Shown: positions 10,646-22,870, counted from the first letter of the stretch. The stretch: DNA of 64,000 nt from Congeria kusceri (GCA_027627225.1 CM051034.1:19397480-19461479), one strand, 5' to 3'. Numbers and translations: made by a program. Notes: generated by a model not told the origin, from the letters alone.

Positions 10646-13600
10646 CTATCGCTTAATCTTACTGAATATGAAGCGAATAAATTTGCTTGTATTCTGTAAT
10701 AGTTGTAAGGAATTAGATGTTAGGATTGTAATAAGAGTAGCATCATAAAGATCATGTCCTAAGAATTGTTCTCTTTCAGATTTAAAGAAATCGCAGTTTA
10801 GTAGATAGTGATGTTCGGAGCCAACTTGACCAGAGTTACAAAGTCTGCATATTCTTTCCTCAAATGGGGTTCCATCGTATCGACCGGTTTCAACTGGTAA
10901 CCAGTGATATGCAGTTCTAAATTTAAAGAGGTATGTATATTCAGTTTTTGTAAGTTTTATAAAGTAGTCTTCAAAGGATAGAGTTTGTTTGAAACTGGTA
11001 TATATTTGTCCCTTATGTGTTTGCTGTAGTTGATTGTGCCATTGGGTTTTGAATTGGGTTAATAATTTGGCTTTGACTAAGCGGCAAATATTATTTTGGG
11101 TTGTTAGGAATTGGTTATCCCATAAGTTACTGAAGTTTACTGAGGTGAGGATTTCTTTAATTTTGTTGGCCCATTTAAAATTTGAGATTGGCAAGTTCAT
11201 CATGTATTTATAGATTTGGATAGATAATTTCTGATCTTTGCCTATTAAGATTCTATTCCAAAAAGAGATCATGCGACTTTTGATGTTAATTGCTATAGGG
11301 TATCTGCCAAGTTCACTATATAAAAAAGCCATTGGGGTTGATTTCCGAGCATTCGTAATTTTTCTAAGAAAGTTATTATGGACTTTCTCCAAGATATCTA
11401 CATTTTCAAAACCAAAAATTTCTGAGCCATAGATTAAAATTGGTAAAACAGTGTGGTCGAAAAGTTTAAGAATTAAATCAATAGGTAGCTCTGCATTATT
11501 TGCTCTAGTATATAGAAGGTGCATTGCTTTTGTTGCTTGCTCGGCTAAGTGTTTCCGTGCATTGAGGAAAGAACCATTGCTGGAAAGGGTAATGCCTAGG
11601 TAGTGGTAACGGTCAGTGATTTTTACAGGGTTGTCACCTAATGTGAAATGGAAGTTTTGTAGTTGTCTTGAACCAAATATTACAATTTTTGTTTTGCTAA
11701 GGTTTATTTTTAAATGCCAGTTATCACAGTATTTATGGAAGGTATTTAAACTATTTTGGAAGTCTATTTTTGAATCAGATAAAATCACAGTGTCATCAGC
11801 ATAAAGTAGAATAAGTCGTTTTAGCCAAAGAGACAAATCCAGGGGATTTTCTAGTTCTATGCCAATTGAGCCATTGAGGTGCATATGTGTTTGAAGGTCA
11901 TTTAAGAAGATGGAAAAAAGAATTGGAGATAGATTTTCGCCTTGTCTAACGCCAATTTCTGATACGAAGGGTTCTGAAATATTGCCGTTAATTGAGATAC
12001 TAGATTTGATATTGTTGTACATGTTTTGAATTAAATGTAAATACTTGCCATTTATATTTTGTTTAATAAGTTTGTGCCATAGGCCAATTCGCCAAACCTT
12101 GTCGAATGCTTGTGAAAAATCAATGAAGGCGCAGAATAGTTTTTGTTTTCTTTTTTTCAGTATTTCGATCAATGAATGTAATGTAAAAATATGGTCAGAG
12201 CAAGAGTAGCCTTTCCTAAAGCCAGCTTGATTTTCATCTAAAATATTCTTTTCATTAAGGAATTTGTTTAATCTTTCATTGAGTATGGAAGTAAAAAGTT
12301 TACCTAGACAACTGAGGATAGTAATTGGTCGGTAGTTATTAGGATCTTTAGGGTCACCTTTGTTTTTAAATATAGGTATGATTATTCCATTTAGCCAGCT
12401 TTGTGGAATGAACCCTGTTTCCAGTACACAGTTAAATAGTTTATGGTAAACAGGCATAAGTAGATGTTTAGTGGACTTGATATACTCATTTAAAATATTG
12501 TCGAATGGGCTAGGTGTTTTAGAATTTTTAAGCTTTGTGATACATTTTTCTATTTCTTCTTCAGTAATTGGGGTATTAAGCCTGTTGCTTGTGTCATTTT
12601 TTTAGATGGGAGTTTTTGTCATTGAAGCGATTGTCATCGATTGTGCTGGTATTAATTTCTTTGAAGTGATCATGAAATTCATCTAATGTGGGTATAGTTT
12701 TAACTTTCGTTTTTGGTTTAAGTTTATTTAAAAAGGACCAGTACTGTTTAGGATTTTTGTCGGACATTGAACGAAGTTTATTTGACATGTTATGTTTGCT
12801 ATAATGTGGTAGTTCATGGTGCGTTTATATTCCTTACTGGCATTGATCATTCTTTGTTTGTTGTCTATAGTTTTGTTTTTTGTGTAGTCATTTTTGGCAG
12901 TATGATAATTTGTTCGTGCTTTAGAACATTGAGGACCAAACCATGGTTTATTGTTTTCTGGTCTATTATAATGAAATCGTTTTTTATTTTCAGGGTATGT
13001 GCTGGTGGAATCTTGATGGAATACTGATTGGAGTTGATCGGTTATGTGCTCAATTGTCTGCTGTGATTGTGGGTAAGTGTTAATTTGCAAGAGCATTTGG
13101 TCTATTATGTTAAGGTTAATATTGTTAACAAATTGGTTGGACAAGTCAGGATTCCATTTTGGTTTCAGATTTATGTCACTTAGATTTTTGGTGGAAATAT
13201 TGGAGCATTTTCTGTGTGGTATGTTTATGGACAAAGTGAGGGCATTATGACCATCTGAGAACAGTGAATCTATTTCAATGATATGAAAATCTGAGAGAAA
13301 GTAAAAGCAATCAAATGAAGCAATTGCATAATCAATTGTAGATTTATTTCTGAAATTTAAGATAGCACAATCATTACCTGATGATAATCTTCCATTGAGG
13401 ATAAAAATGTTGTTATTTTTGCATAAATCAATAAGTCGGAGTCCATGGGTATTTGCTCGATGGTCTTTAGAAGTACGAATAAGTGGGATAGATAATTGTT
13501 CAAGGGTTTTATATTTGACAAGTTGGCTCTGTATATCATCATCAATATCGAACATGTCATTTAAATGGGGATCTGTAGTTATGTAATCTTTCATGCTTCC

Positions 13601-14220
13601 AACTCTGCTATTGAAATCTCCTGCAAGAATTACATATTTATGTTCATTACATTTTTGAGAGATTTCATTTTCAAAGGCCATAAACTTGTCATCGTTGAAA
13701 AATTTGGAGTTTTCGGGTGGAACATATACAGCTCCTATTATAATATTTTCATCAAGTTTCGCTAATGATTTGCAAATGGATATCCATAGTACATATTCAG
13801 AGTTTGATTGTAGGACTTTAATTGAGGAAGTAAGTTGGTCTTTAACAAATATACCAATGCCACCAGATTTACGCTTATACTCTTGTTCTCTGTGTTTGGC
13901 TAAATATTCATAGTTATTTATTTTAATAATATCGTGTTCATCAGTGTGGGTTTCCGAGATACAAAATATGTCGTAATTACTAATGAGTTCAGTGAATTCT
14001 GGGTAATTGAGTCTTTTCTTGAGTCCACTAACGTTTAAGGTTCCTAATTTTATGTTTTTCTCTTCCAGATTATAGAGTAATTCGACCCCCCCTCTGGCCT
14101 AGTGGGGATGGCTGCTGGCATCTGGAGCCCTGTTCAAATTTGGCGTCTGTGGAGTATTCCGGTTTTGTACAGACTGAGCAGTACGAGAGGTGTCCCATGG
14201 ACTGACAGAATTATCATTTT
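10646..14220 (-). mobile_element. Near-complete non-LTR retrotransposon with two frameshifts
   Basis: Read on the minus strand, the endonuclease domain starts near 14,058 ('KLGTLNVSGL', 'DIFCISETHT') and continues in one frame through 'IIIGAVYVPPENS', 'ILAGDFNSRVG', 'STIDYAIAS' and 'SDGHNALTL' to about 12,810. There a shift of +2 or -1 leads into the linker 'SKHNMSNKLRSMSDKNPKQY'. A second shift near 12,602, in an A7 run, opens the RT frame: 'FCAFIDFSQAFDKV' (A), 'GVRQGENLSPILFS' (B), 'ILLYADDTVIL' (C), and a C-terminal 'CRLCNSGQVGSEHHYLLNC' knuckle. The stop is at 10,646-10,648. Upstream, a Pro/Asn-rich frame ends at TAG (about 14,100), possibly the end of ORF1. Otherwise intact, so a recent insertion or one with sequencing indels. 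Confidence 0.88.
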
Positions 14221-14225
14221 CCAAA
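14100..14225 (-). pseudogene. Possible ORF1 end of the LINE
   Basis: Minus-strand frame encoding 'NDNSVSPWDTSRTAQSVQ' and a Pro/Asn-rich stretch that ends in TAG just before the endonuclease frame. It lies in the same frame as the endonuclease, so it is either the end of ORF1 or a broken join. No ORF1 domain is visible because the element appears to stop here. Confidence 0.35.
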
Positions 14226-14779
14226 CATGGTCTAATAAATTATTATATCATAATCTTGTATAAACACATGGCCATAATTGTCAAATTGTGTATATTCAGG
14301 TCCCAATCTTAAAATAACATGTGCCACAATCACGTAATCAACATGCGTACCAATTAGTGAAGTAATACACGGGTCATTGTCTTGGCAGATATATGACATT
14401 GCATTCAGGAATGTAATTGATAACCAGTAAAATAACTTCATCATTGACTTTATTTAAGACAAAACTATCATTTTATTGGCAATAGTCCTGATCGTTGCTT
14501 GAACTTACGATAGTTAATAAATGGAATTTCAATGTTTTTGTACAACAATTCTGAATACATGTAACGATAATAAATACTGCTTTTGGAAGTTTTGTTATGA
14601 AGTAATGGTGTTTTATCTCTCTATTTTCATACTAAATCATAATTTTGGTTTAGTTCACTATCATTCCTGAGAGAGTACAAAGAAAAAACAACGTATATAG
14701 GTCTTTGAATAATTCTGGTAAACTTGGTAGAAGTCGTTTCACTTAAATGAACACAAAAGCTGCATAATAATATACTGCA

Positions 14780-14960
14780 TAATAATAATAATAATAATAA
14801 TAATTATTATTATTATTATTATGATATAGTAATAATGATAATGTTACTGTCGAGCGGTTACCGGTAATTGCCCAAGCCGACAATGAATCCGGAATAAACG
14901 ATCGAAATGCTTAGATAATGTTAGTTAATTATTAATTTATTAATTAATAAATTAATAATT
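14780..14960. repeat. AAT/ATT microsatellite and AT palindromes
   Basis: An (AAT)n run passes directly into (ATT)n at 14,780-14,822, forming a perfect inverted repeat. A second self-complementary stretch of TTAATTATTAATTTATTAA type lies near 14,920-14,962. Confidence 0.8.
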
Positions 14961-15765
14961 ATGTAAACTGCAATACATTCAGCAGTTATAGATTTATTTC
15001 AATCACTAAAATGTTTGAAACAAGTAACATATACTTAAGATGTAAAACATGGTTTCGTTCGCATATAAATTTGGCTATCTTGTGATCGATTAATTACATT
15101 TGTTGCATTATAATTTAAGAATTTGAAACGTATCCACTTATACATAATTCAGTTAACAAAACTGTGAAGAAAAACAAACAACATTTTATTAGTTTATTCG
15201 ACCTTTCCTCCACTGAACATTATTTTCCTTCATTGACTAACACAGCCAATACATCGTCAGACTCATTCTCGATTCACTTTATCAAGGGAGACAACACCCT
15301 TGATACCGGGTAGTGGAAAGGGTCTATTGCTAAAAGTGTGTTTATTAATGGATCGTACAAACAGAAATAAATATCTATTAAATATGTGATTAGTGTACTG
15401 TTAGTTTGCTTTTGTATGTGCAGTTAATATCCAAAACGATGGCTTTTTAACGTGTCACACACATCAATAATCATTCATTAAATATGCGATTAGTGTACTA
15501 ATAGGTTGTTTGTATAGACCCATCATATTTAACGCAAAGGGTTGTTTAGTATAGCAAAAAATGTACATAATAGACAAGATATTGACCTCAGTTGCCTAGT
15601 TTAATGTCTAGTATTCATATAATCAATCAATACAACAATTAAAGGCGATACAAGGAATTGATCTCAATCATTGGTCTGGATAAACAATTGGCTTAGATTT
15701 TAAATTAAATGGTCTAGTTAATAAAATGTGAATGTTTATTATTGAAAGTTACCGCGTAAGAGTCA

Positions 15766-16101
15766 TTAATTAACGTATATAGAATGATATATCGAGTGGT
15801 AGTTGTTTTTTTTCAAAGCGAAAATCCATTTTCTTTTTTGTTTCAGATGGTTAAATACAAAACGTAAACAGAAACGTACATAATTCAATTTAACGCTTGC
15901 GGGAATTTTGGAATCACATGTAAATAGGTAACGAATTTCACACCCTATCAAATTAGTGTTACACAAGGTACAAAATCGAAGGTTATCAATGTTATAAAAC
16001 AAGACCATGTTCAATTGGCATTCTATGATTGGTATATCTAAACTTACACAATGTTTAAGATAGTTCAAATGGTAAACTATTAAAATAATCATCGTTATCA
16101 A
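15766..16101 (-). pseudogene. LINE C-terminal fragment
   Basis: A minus-strand frame contains 'LRFCTLCNTNLIGCEIRYLF' followed by TCDS, matching the spacing of the CxxC...H...C knuckle seen at the ends of the two larger LINEs in this window (the histidine is replaced by R). The frame then trails off. Only the terminal ~70 residues remain. Long-decayed retrotransposon end. Confidence 0.5.
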
Positions 16102-16301
16102 ACTGATGTTTATAAATTCTATAATTTAGACATTTACTAGAATTGTTAACAATGAGTGCTACTGACTGTTACAAGCAGGACCCAGGTTAATGATTGTTCT
16201 ATTTTGTAGTTGTGAGTCTCTTTATCGTTATATTAGTTTTCATGGACAATAAAATAATTAAATGTTGTTTGTTATGTATTTTTAAAAGTAGGTAATGAAA
16301 C

Positions 16302-16428
16302 AGATATTTCATTGTCATTTTGGGAACAGTCAAATAGTTTTCCTTCATTATCGGGGGGTACATTTTGAACTGTTGCCATCTTTTTCAGGAAAACAATTTG
16401 ACTGTTCTCAAATGCCTATGAAATATCT
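16302..16428. repeat. Long hairpin with ~41-bp arms
   Basis: The left arm 16,302-16,343 (AGATATTTCATTGTCATTTT...) pairs with the right arm 16,388-16,428, whose reverse complement starts AGATATTTCATAGGCATTTG. Both carry GAACAGTCAAAT and GTTTTCC. Roughly 36 of 41 positions pair around a ~45-base loop. A small foldback transposon is likeliest; a structured ncRNA precursor is possible. Confidence 0.7.
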
Positions 16429-17284
16429 ATATCAAAGTATCCAGCATTGGGAGTGTTTTCTCTTAGAGTAATGAAATCGGCACATTGACAATTAAATATT
16501 ATTTTATGCATCATTGTCGATATATATAGCTGCTAAAATGATAAAGATAATTATATATTTTTACTTAATTAAAGATAGGCCGATTTCCTGTATAGATATG
16601 GTAGTAATTGTTAACATCAAAGATATATTTGTAGATGATCATATGTGTCTGTCGCTTCAGCTCATTACAAATCTCCAAACACAAAATATACATATGCTTT
16701 TTATAATAACGAACTATTTTGTTTAAGAATAAAAAACTTTTATATAGAATGTTATCTTGTTTTTATTTTAACAGCTAGTTTTATATGCTTTTGTAGCAGG
16801 TACAACTATTAAAAGTATGTTCATTTTGATCGTCAATTGTAATTGTTTTTTAAATTATTAAACATGTATATAATCATAATGTACGTGATTTCCCATTAGA
16901 TCTGAGGTATATATGAAAATGCGTGTTTGCTGTTTATGTGTTTATATTTCAGCACGAAATCTGGGAACCTAATAGACAATTTTCAAATGCAAGCATTTGC
17001 ACTGTATTTTCGGCATAATGCAGATTCTCGACCATGTAGGGTAAAATAGGACCATTTATAGACCCAAATGCTGCCCCTGTTGAACCCATACGCTACCCAT
17101 TTGGGACACATATAGGACCCATATTTAGCCCATATATATTGCTTACTGGGAAATACCATAAGTTAATGTGCTCCTACATGTTCGTGTTCCAGATGCTGAC
17201 GTTCAACTGTAAATATTTTGGTTTTAATTAGCAAATATAATTCACAGTAATAATATTGTGAATATAGTCTAATTAATATTTTAC

Positions 17285-17540
17285 AGTAAGGCAACACAAA
17301 ATAAATTGTGTGTTTCGGGAAACGGTCTCAAAAATGTTAGGTAGGGTCGAGATTGAGTTTTTATTACAGTTTAATTTTTAAAAAACACATTTTGGTAAAA
17401 CAAACATTGAAAAAAATGTAAAATCTGACGAATACGGATTTCATGGAAAACAATCGTCGCTAAAACTTTAGGGTCAGGAAGTTTTCGTTGGGTAGGGTCG
17501 GGTTGCCCGAAACACATATTTTTTTTATTTTGGCCTTACT
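17285..17540. mobile_element. 256-bp MITE, ends AGTAAGGC
   Basis: The left end AGTAAGGCAACACAAAATAA... and the inverted right end AGTAAGGCCAAAATAAAAAA both run on into TGTGTTTCGGG, giving ~40-bp imperfect terminal inverted repeats. The interior includes GTAGGGTCG motifs at both sides. No coding capacity. Confidence 0.75.
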
Positions 17541-18742
17541 TTGGTGTAGTGTAAAAATACACAAGAGATAAAAAGCAATTTAAGTTTTATTTATAGTTTA
17601 CATTTTGCTTAACTCCTTCCAGTAATCTCCCCTGCTACGCGAAATTGGTATCAATGCAGCGAAGCAGCCGGAGGGGTGGGATGGGGGGGGGGTGAGAGAG
17701 GGCACTGTGAGGCGTTTGACATATGCATATAAATTAGTTCATGTGCGTTATATTTAAGTTATAGCTTTGTATAATTTTACCGAATATAATCTAGCATTAC
17801 AGTTGACAATACTTTTGATTATTATTACATATTCATTTATTATTTTTATTATAATTCTAAAGGCGATCTCATGTACTCGTATTGTGGCTTGATTTTAATT
17901 GGAAATTTCACAAGGATGTCAACAAAGTATATCAAGTTTCGACTTTGTTGTCAACCACCAATGGAATATGTAACACGCGGAACGTTAACACACTTGTTAT
18001 TTTTATCGCATTTTGATGGTATGCGTACATTGGAAACGCTTGTGTTGATGGTAGTCGATTAACTGCATTTTATGAACAAATGCCGTGCTTGTTCAGAAAC
18101 GGATAGTTCATGCACGATGCGTTTATAAATGTCGCCAGTTTTAGCTGCTCTTTGTGCGCTACGATAGCGAGAATCCCATCGTCAAACTGGTGGTTTGACG
18201 TTTTTCCTAATCAGTCACCCGGTAAATTAAGGGCAAAACTAATTAAACACTAAACGGTTTGATTGGTATCCATATGTACTTATTTGGACGTTATTTATTT
18301 GACCTAGGAAGGCTTTATTTGTAACTGTCAACCATGTACATGCATAAGCCAATATGCACCAACTCGAATACAATGAAATTCAAACGCAAACATATAATAA
18401 TGGTGTCACTGATTTTCTTTATGAAATATGTCATATGTTTGTTGCAACATTAACAATAAATGGTTTGCTATTTCCATAATGTTTATCAATTTTATTTCAA
18501 TTTTCTTTTCTTAACAAAATAAGTTAGTTTTCTGACGTTGTTTGATGTTGTTAGATAAGCGGACGATGTGCTATCAATAATATGTTAGCACTGCTATATC
18601 TATTGACCAGCAATACAATGACGTTCGAAATATATAATTATTCTATATTTATTGCCCTCGACCGGAATAACGATGTGCATATACACCACTGCACCATATT
18701 ACACGTTGAAATTATGTTAAATACGAAAAACGCATCAGCAGC

Positions 18743-18818
18743 GACAATAATAATTGTAATTGCAAGCCTCAAATTATTGGACAATTGGTTGGCTTGCAAT
18801 TGTAATACCATCATTGTC
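18743..18818. repeat. Hairpin with ~27-bp arms
   Basis: GACAATAATAATTGTAATTG at the left pairs with the inverse of the right arm (GACAATGATGGTATTACAAT); both end in TTGCAAGCC around a ~23-base loop. The size and shape fit a miRNA-like precursor or a minimal foldback element. It lies inside open frames on both strands, which are by-products of the symmetry. Confidence 0.6.
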
Positions 18819-19334
18819 AGTCCAACAAATCTTGCAATAAATATGGCATTTCTCGATTTCATTTCCAAACGAAATGTAATTAACTGTTACAATTGACGAC
18901 TTTACTGCAAAACTCGTTAGCAAAGACATTTAATAACATTGTGGTGTCAACTCAAGCCGTTTTTAAATACTTTGTTCAAAATGAAAACTTGTTCATCTGA
19001 AATTTGGTAATATATGCTTACGTTTCTGTTTAGACAGTAAATAAGGATATAAACTTCATTCAATTCCAAATCTGCACTTCCTCTCCGCTGCCGATTCACC
19101 CATATGTGTTTTACCTTATTTACAAACGATGTTAAAACACGTACAAATAATGCTAACGTGATACTCGCTAAATTGTATAAAGACAAAGAACAAAATTATC
19201 GTTGATAAATTACCCAATTTTAAACAACACAAAAAGAAGTTCCGATTGTTAGCAGAGCATTGTAAAAAGTAATTCCAATTACAATTGCAAAACTATATGT
19301 CAAATCATGTTAGAATCGAAATAATTTTCACATT

Positions 19335-19475
19335 ATCGTTGTTTATCGGCCAATAAACAACGCTTTGACTTTCTGATGCGTGACTTTTAAATAACTCGTG
19401 CTAACGCCCTCGTGGTTTAATTTCTACGCACCAGAACTCCAAATCGTTGTTTATTGGCCGATAAACAACGATAAA
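19335..19475. repeat. Paired 26-bp palindromes in inverted orientation
   Basis: CGTTGTTTATCGGCCAATAA... (19,337-19,362) is itself an imperfect palindrome. It recurs as its exact reverse complement at 19,445-19,470. Together they bracket an ~82-bp centre. Could be a very small MITE whose ends fold twice. Confidence 0.65.
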
Positions 19476-19748
19476 TCGAAAAGTAGTTCTTAATTAGAAA
19501 ATGGAACACATACATCGACACTGATACGAGTCACTGAAAATAAAAGTTAAGTACAGTTTAGTATTGTTGTCGATTGTTTTGCAAAACTGCTTGCCTAGCA
19601 ATTAATATACATTGTCGTCACTGCAACCATGATTGCAATATTTGTTTTAAAAATAGGTTCTTATTAAAAAACTTGTTGTAACATAGCACTCATAACGCCG
19701 ACGAAATTTATGTAAAAACACAAAAATAATGTAATTTTCAGGAAAGTA

Positions 19749-19754
19749 TTTATT
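19749..19754 (-). terminator. Poly(A) signal, glycine-rich gene copy 1
   Basis: AATAAA on the minus strand, at the end of the inferred 3'-UTR exon (about 19,735-19,854, preceded by TTTTCTTTCAAG). The same UTR sequence, including 'ATCGATA' before AATAAA, is conserved at copy 2. Confidence 0.65.
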
Positions 19755-20075
19755 TTGAATATCGATTACAGTGTAAAGTGGGAGTAGCAAAATGAAAACA
19801 TATATTGATGTCGCAGAGTCCGTTGTGGCAAGAGTTGTTCGTCTTGGTTCACATCTTGAAAGAAAATAAATCTCTCAAAACCCCTCAAAGATGTCAAAGA
19901 AATGTATGTTAATACACTCCGATAGAATATACTTGGCATGCTTTATATAATTGGAGATGAATAGCTTTGGTTTGCAATTGATGTACTCAGCCTTATTATC
20001 AGTACGAACATTACTGCTTGACATATACTTGAAAAATACAAAAACTACACTTACCATTTATGATGAACAGCGTTT

Positions 20076-20611
20076 TTACCATTTGTGCGGGCGCCATTTC
20101 TTGTGGTGGGGGAAGAATCTGCAAACACAGTTTTACGATAAACAAGTGTAAGTCATAACGGGTAAATTAATTATGTTTTCTAGTATGAATCCAAAACTGA
20201 TCATTGTATTTATATTTACCCATATCCACCATAACCGCCGCCGTAACCTCCATAACCTCCGTAACCGCCATAACCTCCGTAACCGCCATAATATCCTAGT
20301 CCGTGACCGCCGTAACCGCCATAGCCGCCTTTACCGCCATATCCGCCATAACCTCCTAGTCCACCATAACCGCCGTAACCGCCATAACCGCCATAGCCCC
20401 CGTTACCGCCATAGCCCCCGTAACCGCCATAGCCGCCGTAACCGCCATAGCCGCCATAACCTCCTAGTCCACCGTAACCGCCGTAACCGCCATAGCCGCC
20501 ATAACCGCCATAGCCGCCGTAACCGCCATAACCTCCGTAACCTCCGTACCCACCGAACGGATGGGCTACAGCAGCTGCGATCAGCAGAGCTATGAGGACG
20601 ATAGCTTTCAT
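20076..20611 (-). CDS. Secreted GGY-repeat protein, shematrin-like (copy 1)
   Basis: Coding exons 20,611-20,220 and 20,118-20,076 (435 nt, 144 aa). Residues 1-17 are a signal peptide (MKAIVLIALLIAAAVAH). About 110 residues of GGY tripeptide repeats follow, broken by single L, N, K and H substitutions. The last 14 residues, GFFPHHKKWRPHKW, form a basic aromatic tail from its own exon. The first coding exon ends GG|GTAAAT; the tail exon follows TGTGTTTGCAG and, after the TAA, is spliced at ATG|GTAAGT to a 3'-UTR exon. An AG at 20,622-20,623, shortly before the ATG, marks a 5'-UTR intron. I chose this ATG because it starts the signal peptide and matches the paralogues. Gly-rich repeats plus a basic aromatic C-terminus recall shematrins, pearl-oyster shell-matrix proteins; a byssal or Gly-rich antimicrobial role is an alternative. 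Extracellular. Confidence 0.82.
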
Positions 20612-20895
20612 GGTTGCGAAGCTGACAACAAAATACACGGGTTCTGATTAAGTAACTAATTATTTTAATAATAATGTTTATCATTACAGAGCGTAGATTG
20701 ATGGGTAATAAAGTATTAACATTTCAATAAAATAGCATATTGTTTGAAGAAGAAATAAACAACTCAAAGCAAATATATACCAAACCAAAATACTCAATAT
20801 ATTTCCTTCCAAATTTTCATGCGAACTATCATTACTTACATAATTTGTATTAAACTTAAATAATACATTTGAAAAAAAATAAACACATACAAAAT

Positions 20896-21695
20896 TACGG
20901 ATGAGAACGCATACTGAAATTGTTATTTGAATATTCCTTTTACTTATTTGAATATTTTCGAATATTCGATTTCAAAATATCTGGAACGCTGTTCGAATCT
21001 TTATGTTGCTGAAATACGCACACAACGTTATAATATACAAAGTTGTAATGTCGTATAGCAGTGTTAAATCAGGGTAGAAAAACATTTGTATGTAATATTG
21101 GAATAGGTACATGTTTAAATAAATACTGTTCAAAGTTCCTTTGAAATAATTGTTTCGTGCAAAGATCATTTTTTCATAGCAAAGATTCCATAAGTTTGTT
21201 CTACCACGTGAAATACTTCCAAGCTTGTGAAACTGCTATCCAATGGTTTGTGTTAAGATAGTGACAAATAAAATTGGAGTATATTTAAATTAAAACAGAT
21301 TTTGCTAAATTTTGTCCAAAAAATCTATCAGCTGACAACGAATTTGTTTTGAATGGCTATCATCCACAGAGTAATTGCAATTGTAAGACAAGTCATATGT
21401 CACTTCTGCGCCTCCTGCAAAATGTAAAATGGTAACGCTGCCAACCACGAAAACAAGCATCTTGTTAATTAGATTTGATTGGCATGTGTTATAAACACGA
21501 TACTTAGCCACGCGCTGGGCAGGAAATAATGTGGTAATCCTTTATATTATATTTACAAACTGATTAAAAAGTGATTATTTTTTGATTTTGTTCTAAACTA
21601 TACATGAAAATCAAATAATCATATTCGTTTTTTGAAATCGGATATTCGGCCAAATTCCGAATATTCGAATATTCGGATATTCGGTCCCATCCCTA
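20896..21695. mobile_element. hAT-like MITE in the 5' intron of copy 1
   Basis: The left end TACGGATGAGAACG and the inverted right end TAGGGATGGGACCGAATATC match well. Both flanks carry repeated GAATATTCGAATATTCG motifs. The related element at 48,659-49,420 has an 8-bp target duplication, supporting hAT. It lies between the 5'-UTR exon and the coding exon. Confidence 0.6.
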
Positions 21696-21776
21696 ATAAC
21701 AATTTCCCTAATAAAGGTTTCTCAAGTAAAGTTGACAGTCTTGTATGTATTTGCAAATAAAAGCTAGGGTACGTAC

Positions 21777-21800
21777 CTTACGTGTCTGGCCAGAGCCTTT
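21777..21800 (-). other. Inferred 5'-UTR exon of copy 1
   Basis: About 24 nt between a start expected 30 bp after the TATA box and a strong donor CGTAAG|GTACGT (donor at 21,776). It joins the acceptor at 20,622, giving a ~1.15-kb intron that contains the hAT-like element. No ATG occurs in it. Confidence 0.5.
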
Positions 21801-21820
21801 GTTTCGCTCTTACTTTGTCC

Positions 21821-21831
21821 CTTTATATAGT
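21821..21831 (-). promoter_or_regulatory. TATA box of glycine-rich copy 1
   Basis: Minus strand ACTATATAAAG, about 30 bp upstream of the inferred UTR exon. Copy 3 has the same layout (CTATATAAGG, short UTR exon, strong donor), which supports both. Confidence 0.55.
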
Positions 21832-22559
21832 ATTTCGCTCGTTTGCAAACGCAATTTACCCCCATCAATTACAGTTTTTAATGGGAAAAAGCCACCGCAA
21901 AATGAGTCGACGATCCGTTTTATCACGTAAATTTGCCACTAATGATACATGTGTTTCGCAAATTTTACATTTGTCACATTTGTTGTACTGTAATATAATG
22001 TATTACTTTGTTTTCAGCAAACTCGCATTCTTAAGCTTAACTGACATAATTTATACCTACAACGTGAAGCAATAAATGCACTAAATGCGTTACAAATAAT
22101 GTATTGCTCGAAATTATTGTATCAAACGGCGGACGTCATGTGCGGACATATCATTCACATACATATATGAACATACGGCGGACCAACTGTGTAAACTAAT
22201 CTGTGAATCGTTAATATCGTGTCTCCATCGATGGACTTGGCAACGTTTGGGTGCTGAGTTTGCAAACATTAATATTTTGGCCTAATAGTGCTTAATAAGA
22301 TTCAGATGAAAGGTCGCTACATATTTTGATATGCAGTGCGCAATAAGTATTTTACTACTTTAGTGTAGAGAATTTAGCTTTGTGATGTTCATTTTACCAT
22401 AACATTATTTTCATGAGCTCATTAATGTAGGGCAATGAATTTTTAAACAAAATAAATCATTCTAATTCTCTTTTTTTATGTCTCCCTCCAAATAGCAGCG
22501 TATGTAAATACAATTAATTTAATAATAAATATACAATGACAACCAATACAGACTGATTG

Positions 22560-22870
22560 TTGGCTCTTTCGTTACCTACGAATAAAAAGCGTTTTATATA
22601 ACATAAAAACGTCAACATCGACAAAAACTATTGTATTTAAAGAAAAATATACATGTATATTTTCTGGTATACATACATGTTTATGCTATAGCAACGGTTA
22701 CATTCCATTTTAATTAGCAAATTCGCATGCGTTAACAGCCGATTTTATTCATCGACAATCTGTATTTACATGACTACTTGTCCTACAATTTTTGCTGCGA
22801 AAAATTTAACTATTTCAGTTTTATTTCTCTCTTTGTACGCATTACTGAACATAATTTATTCTCAATAGGC
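22560..22870. repeat. Segmental duplication block upstream of copy 1
   Basis: Shares 'ATATAACATAAAAAC', 'CAACATCGACAAAA' and later 'TTTCTCTCTT' in the same order with 37,855-38,080, upstream of copy 2. It shows that flanking DNA was duplicated with the gene. Confidence 0.5.

Noticed and set aside
18582..18896. Overlapping open frames on both strands
   Set aside because: They coincide with the hairpin at 18,743-18,818 and mirror each other; no coding evidence.
20173..20595. Long plus-strand Arg/His/Asn-rich frame opposite glycine-rich copy 1 (also opposite copies 2 and 4)
   Set aside because: It is the complement of GGY codons; the minus strand has the signal peptide and splice structure.
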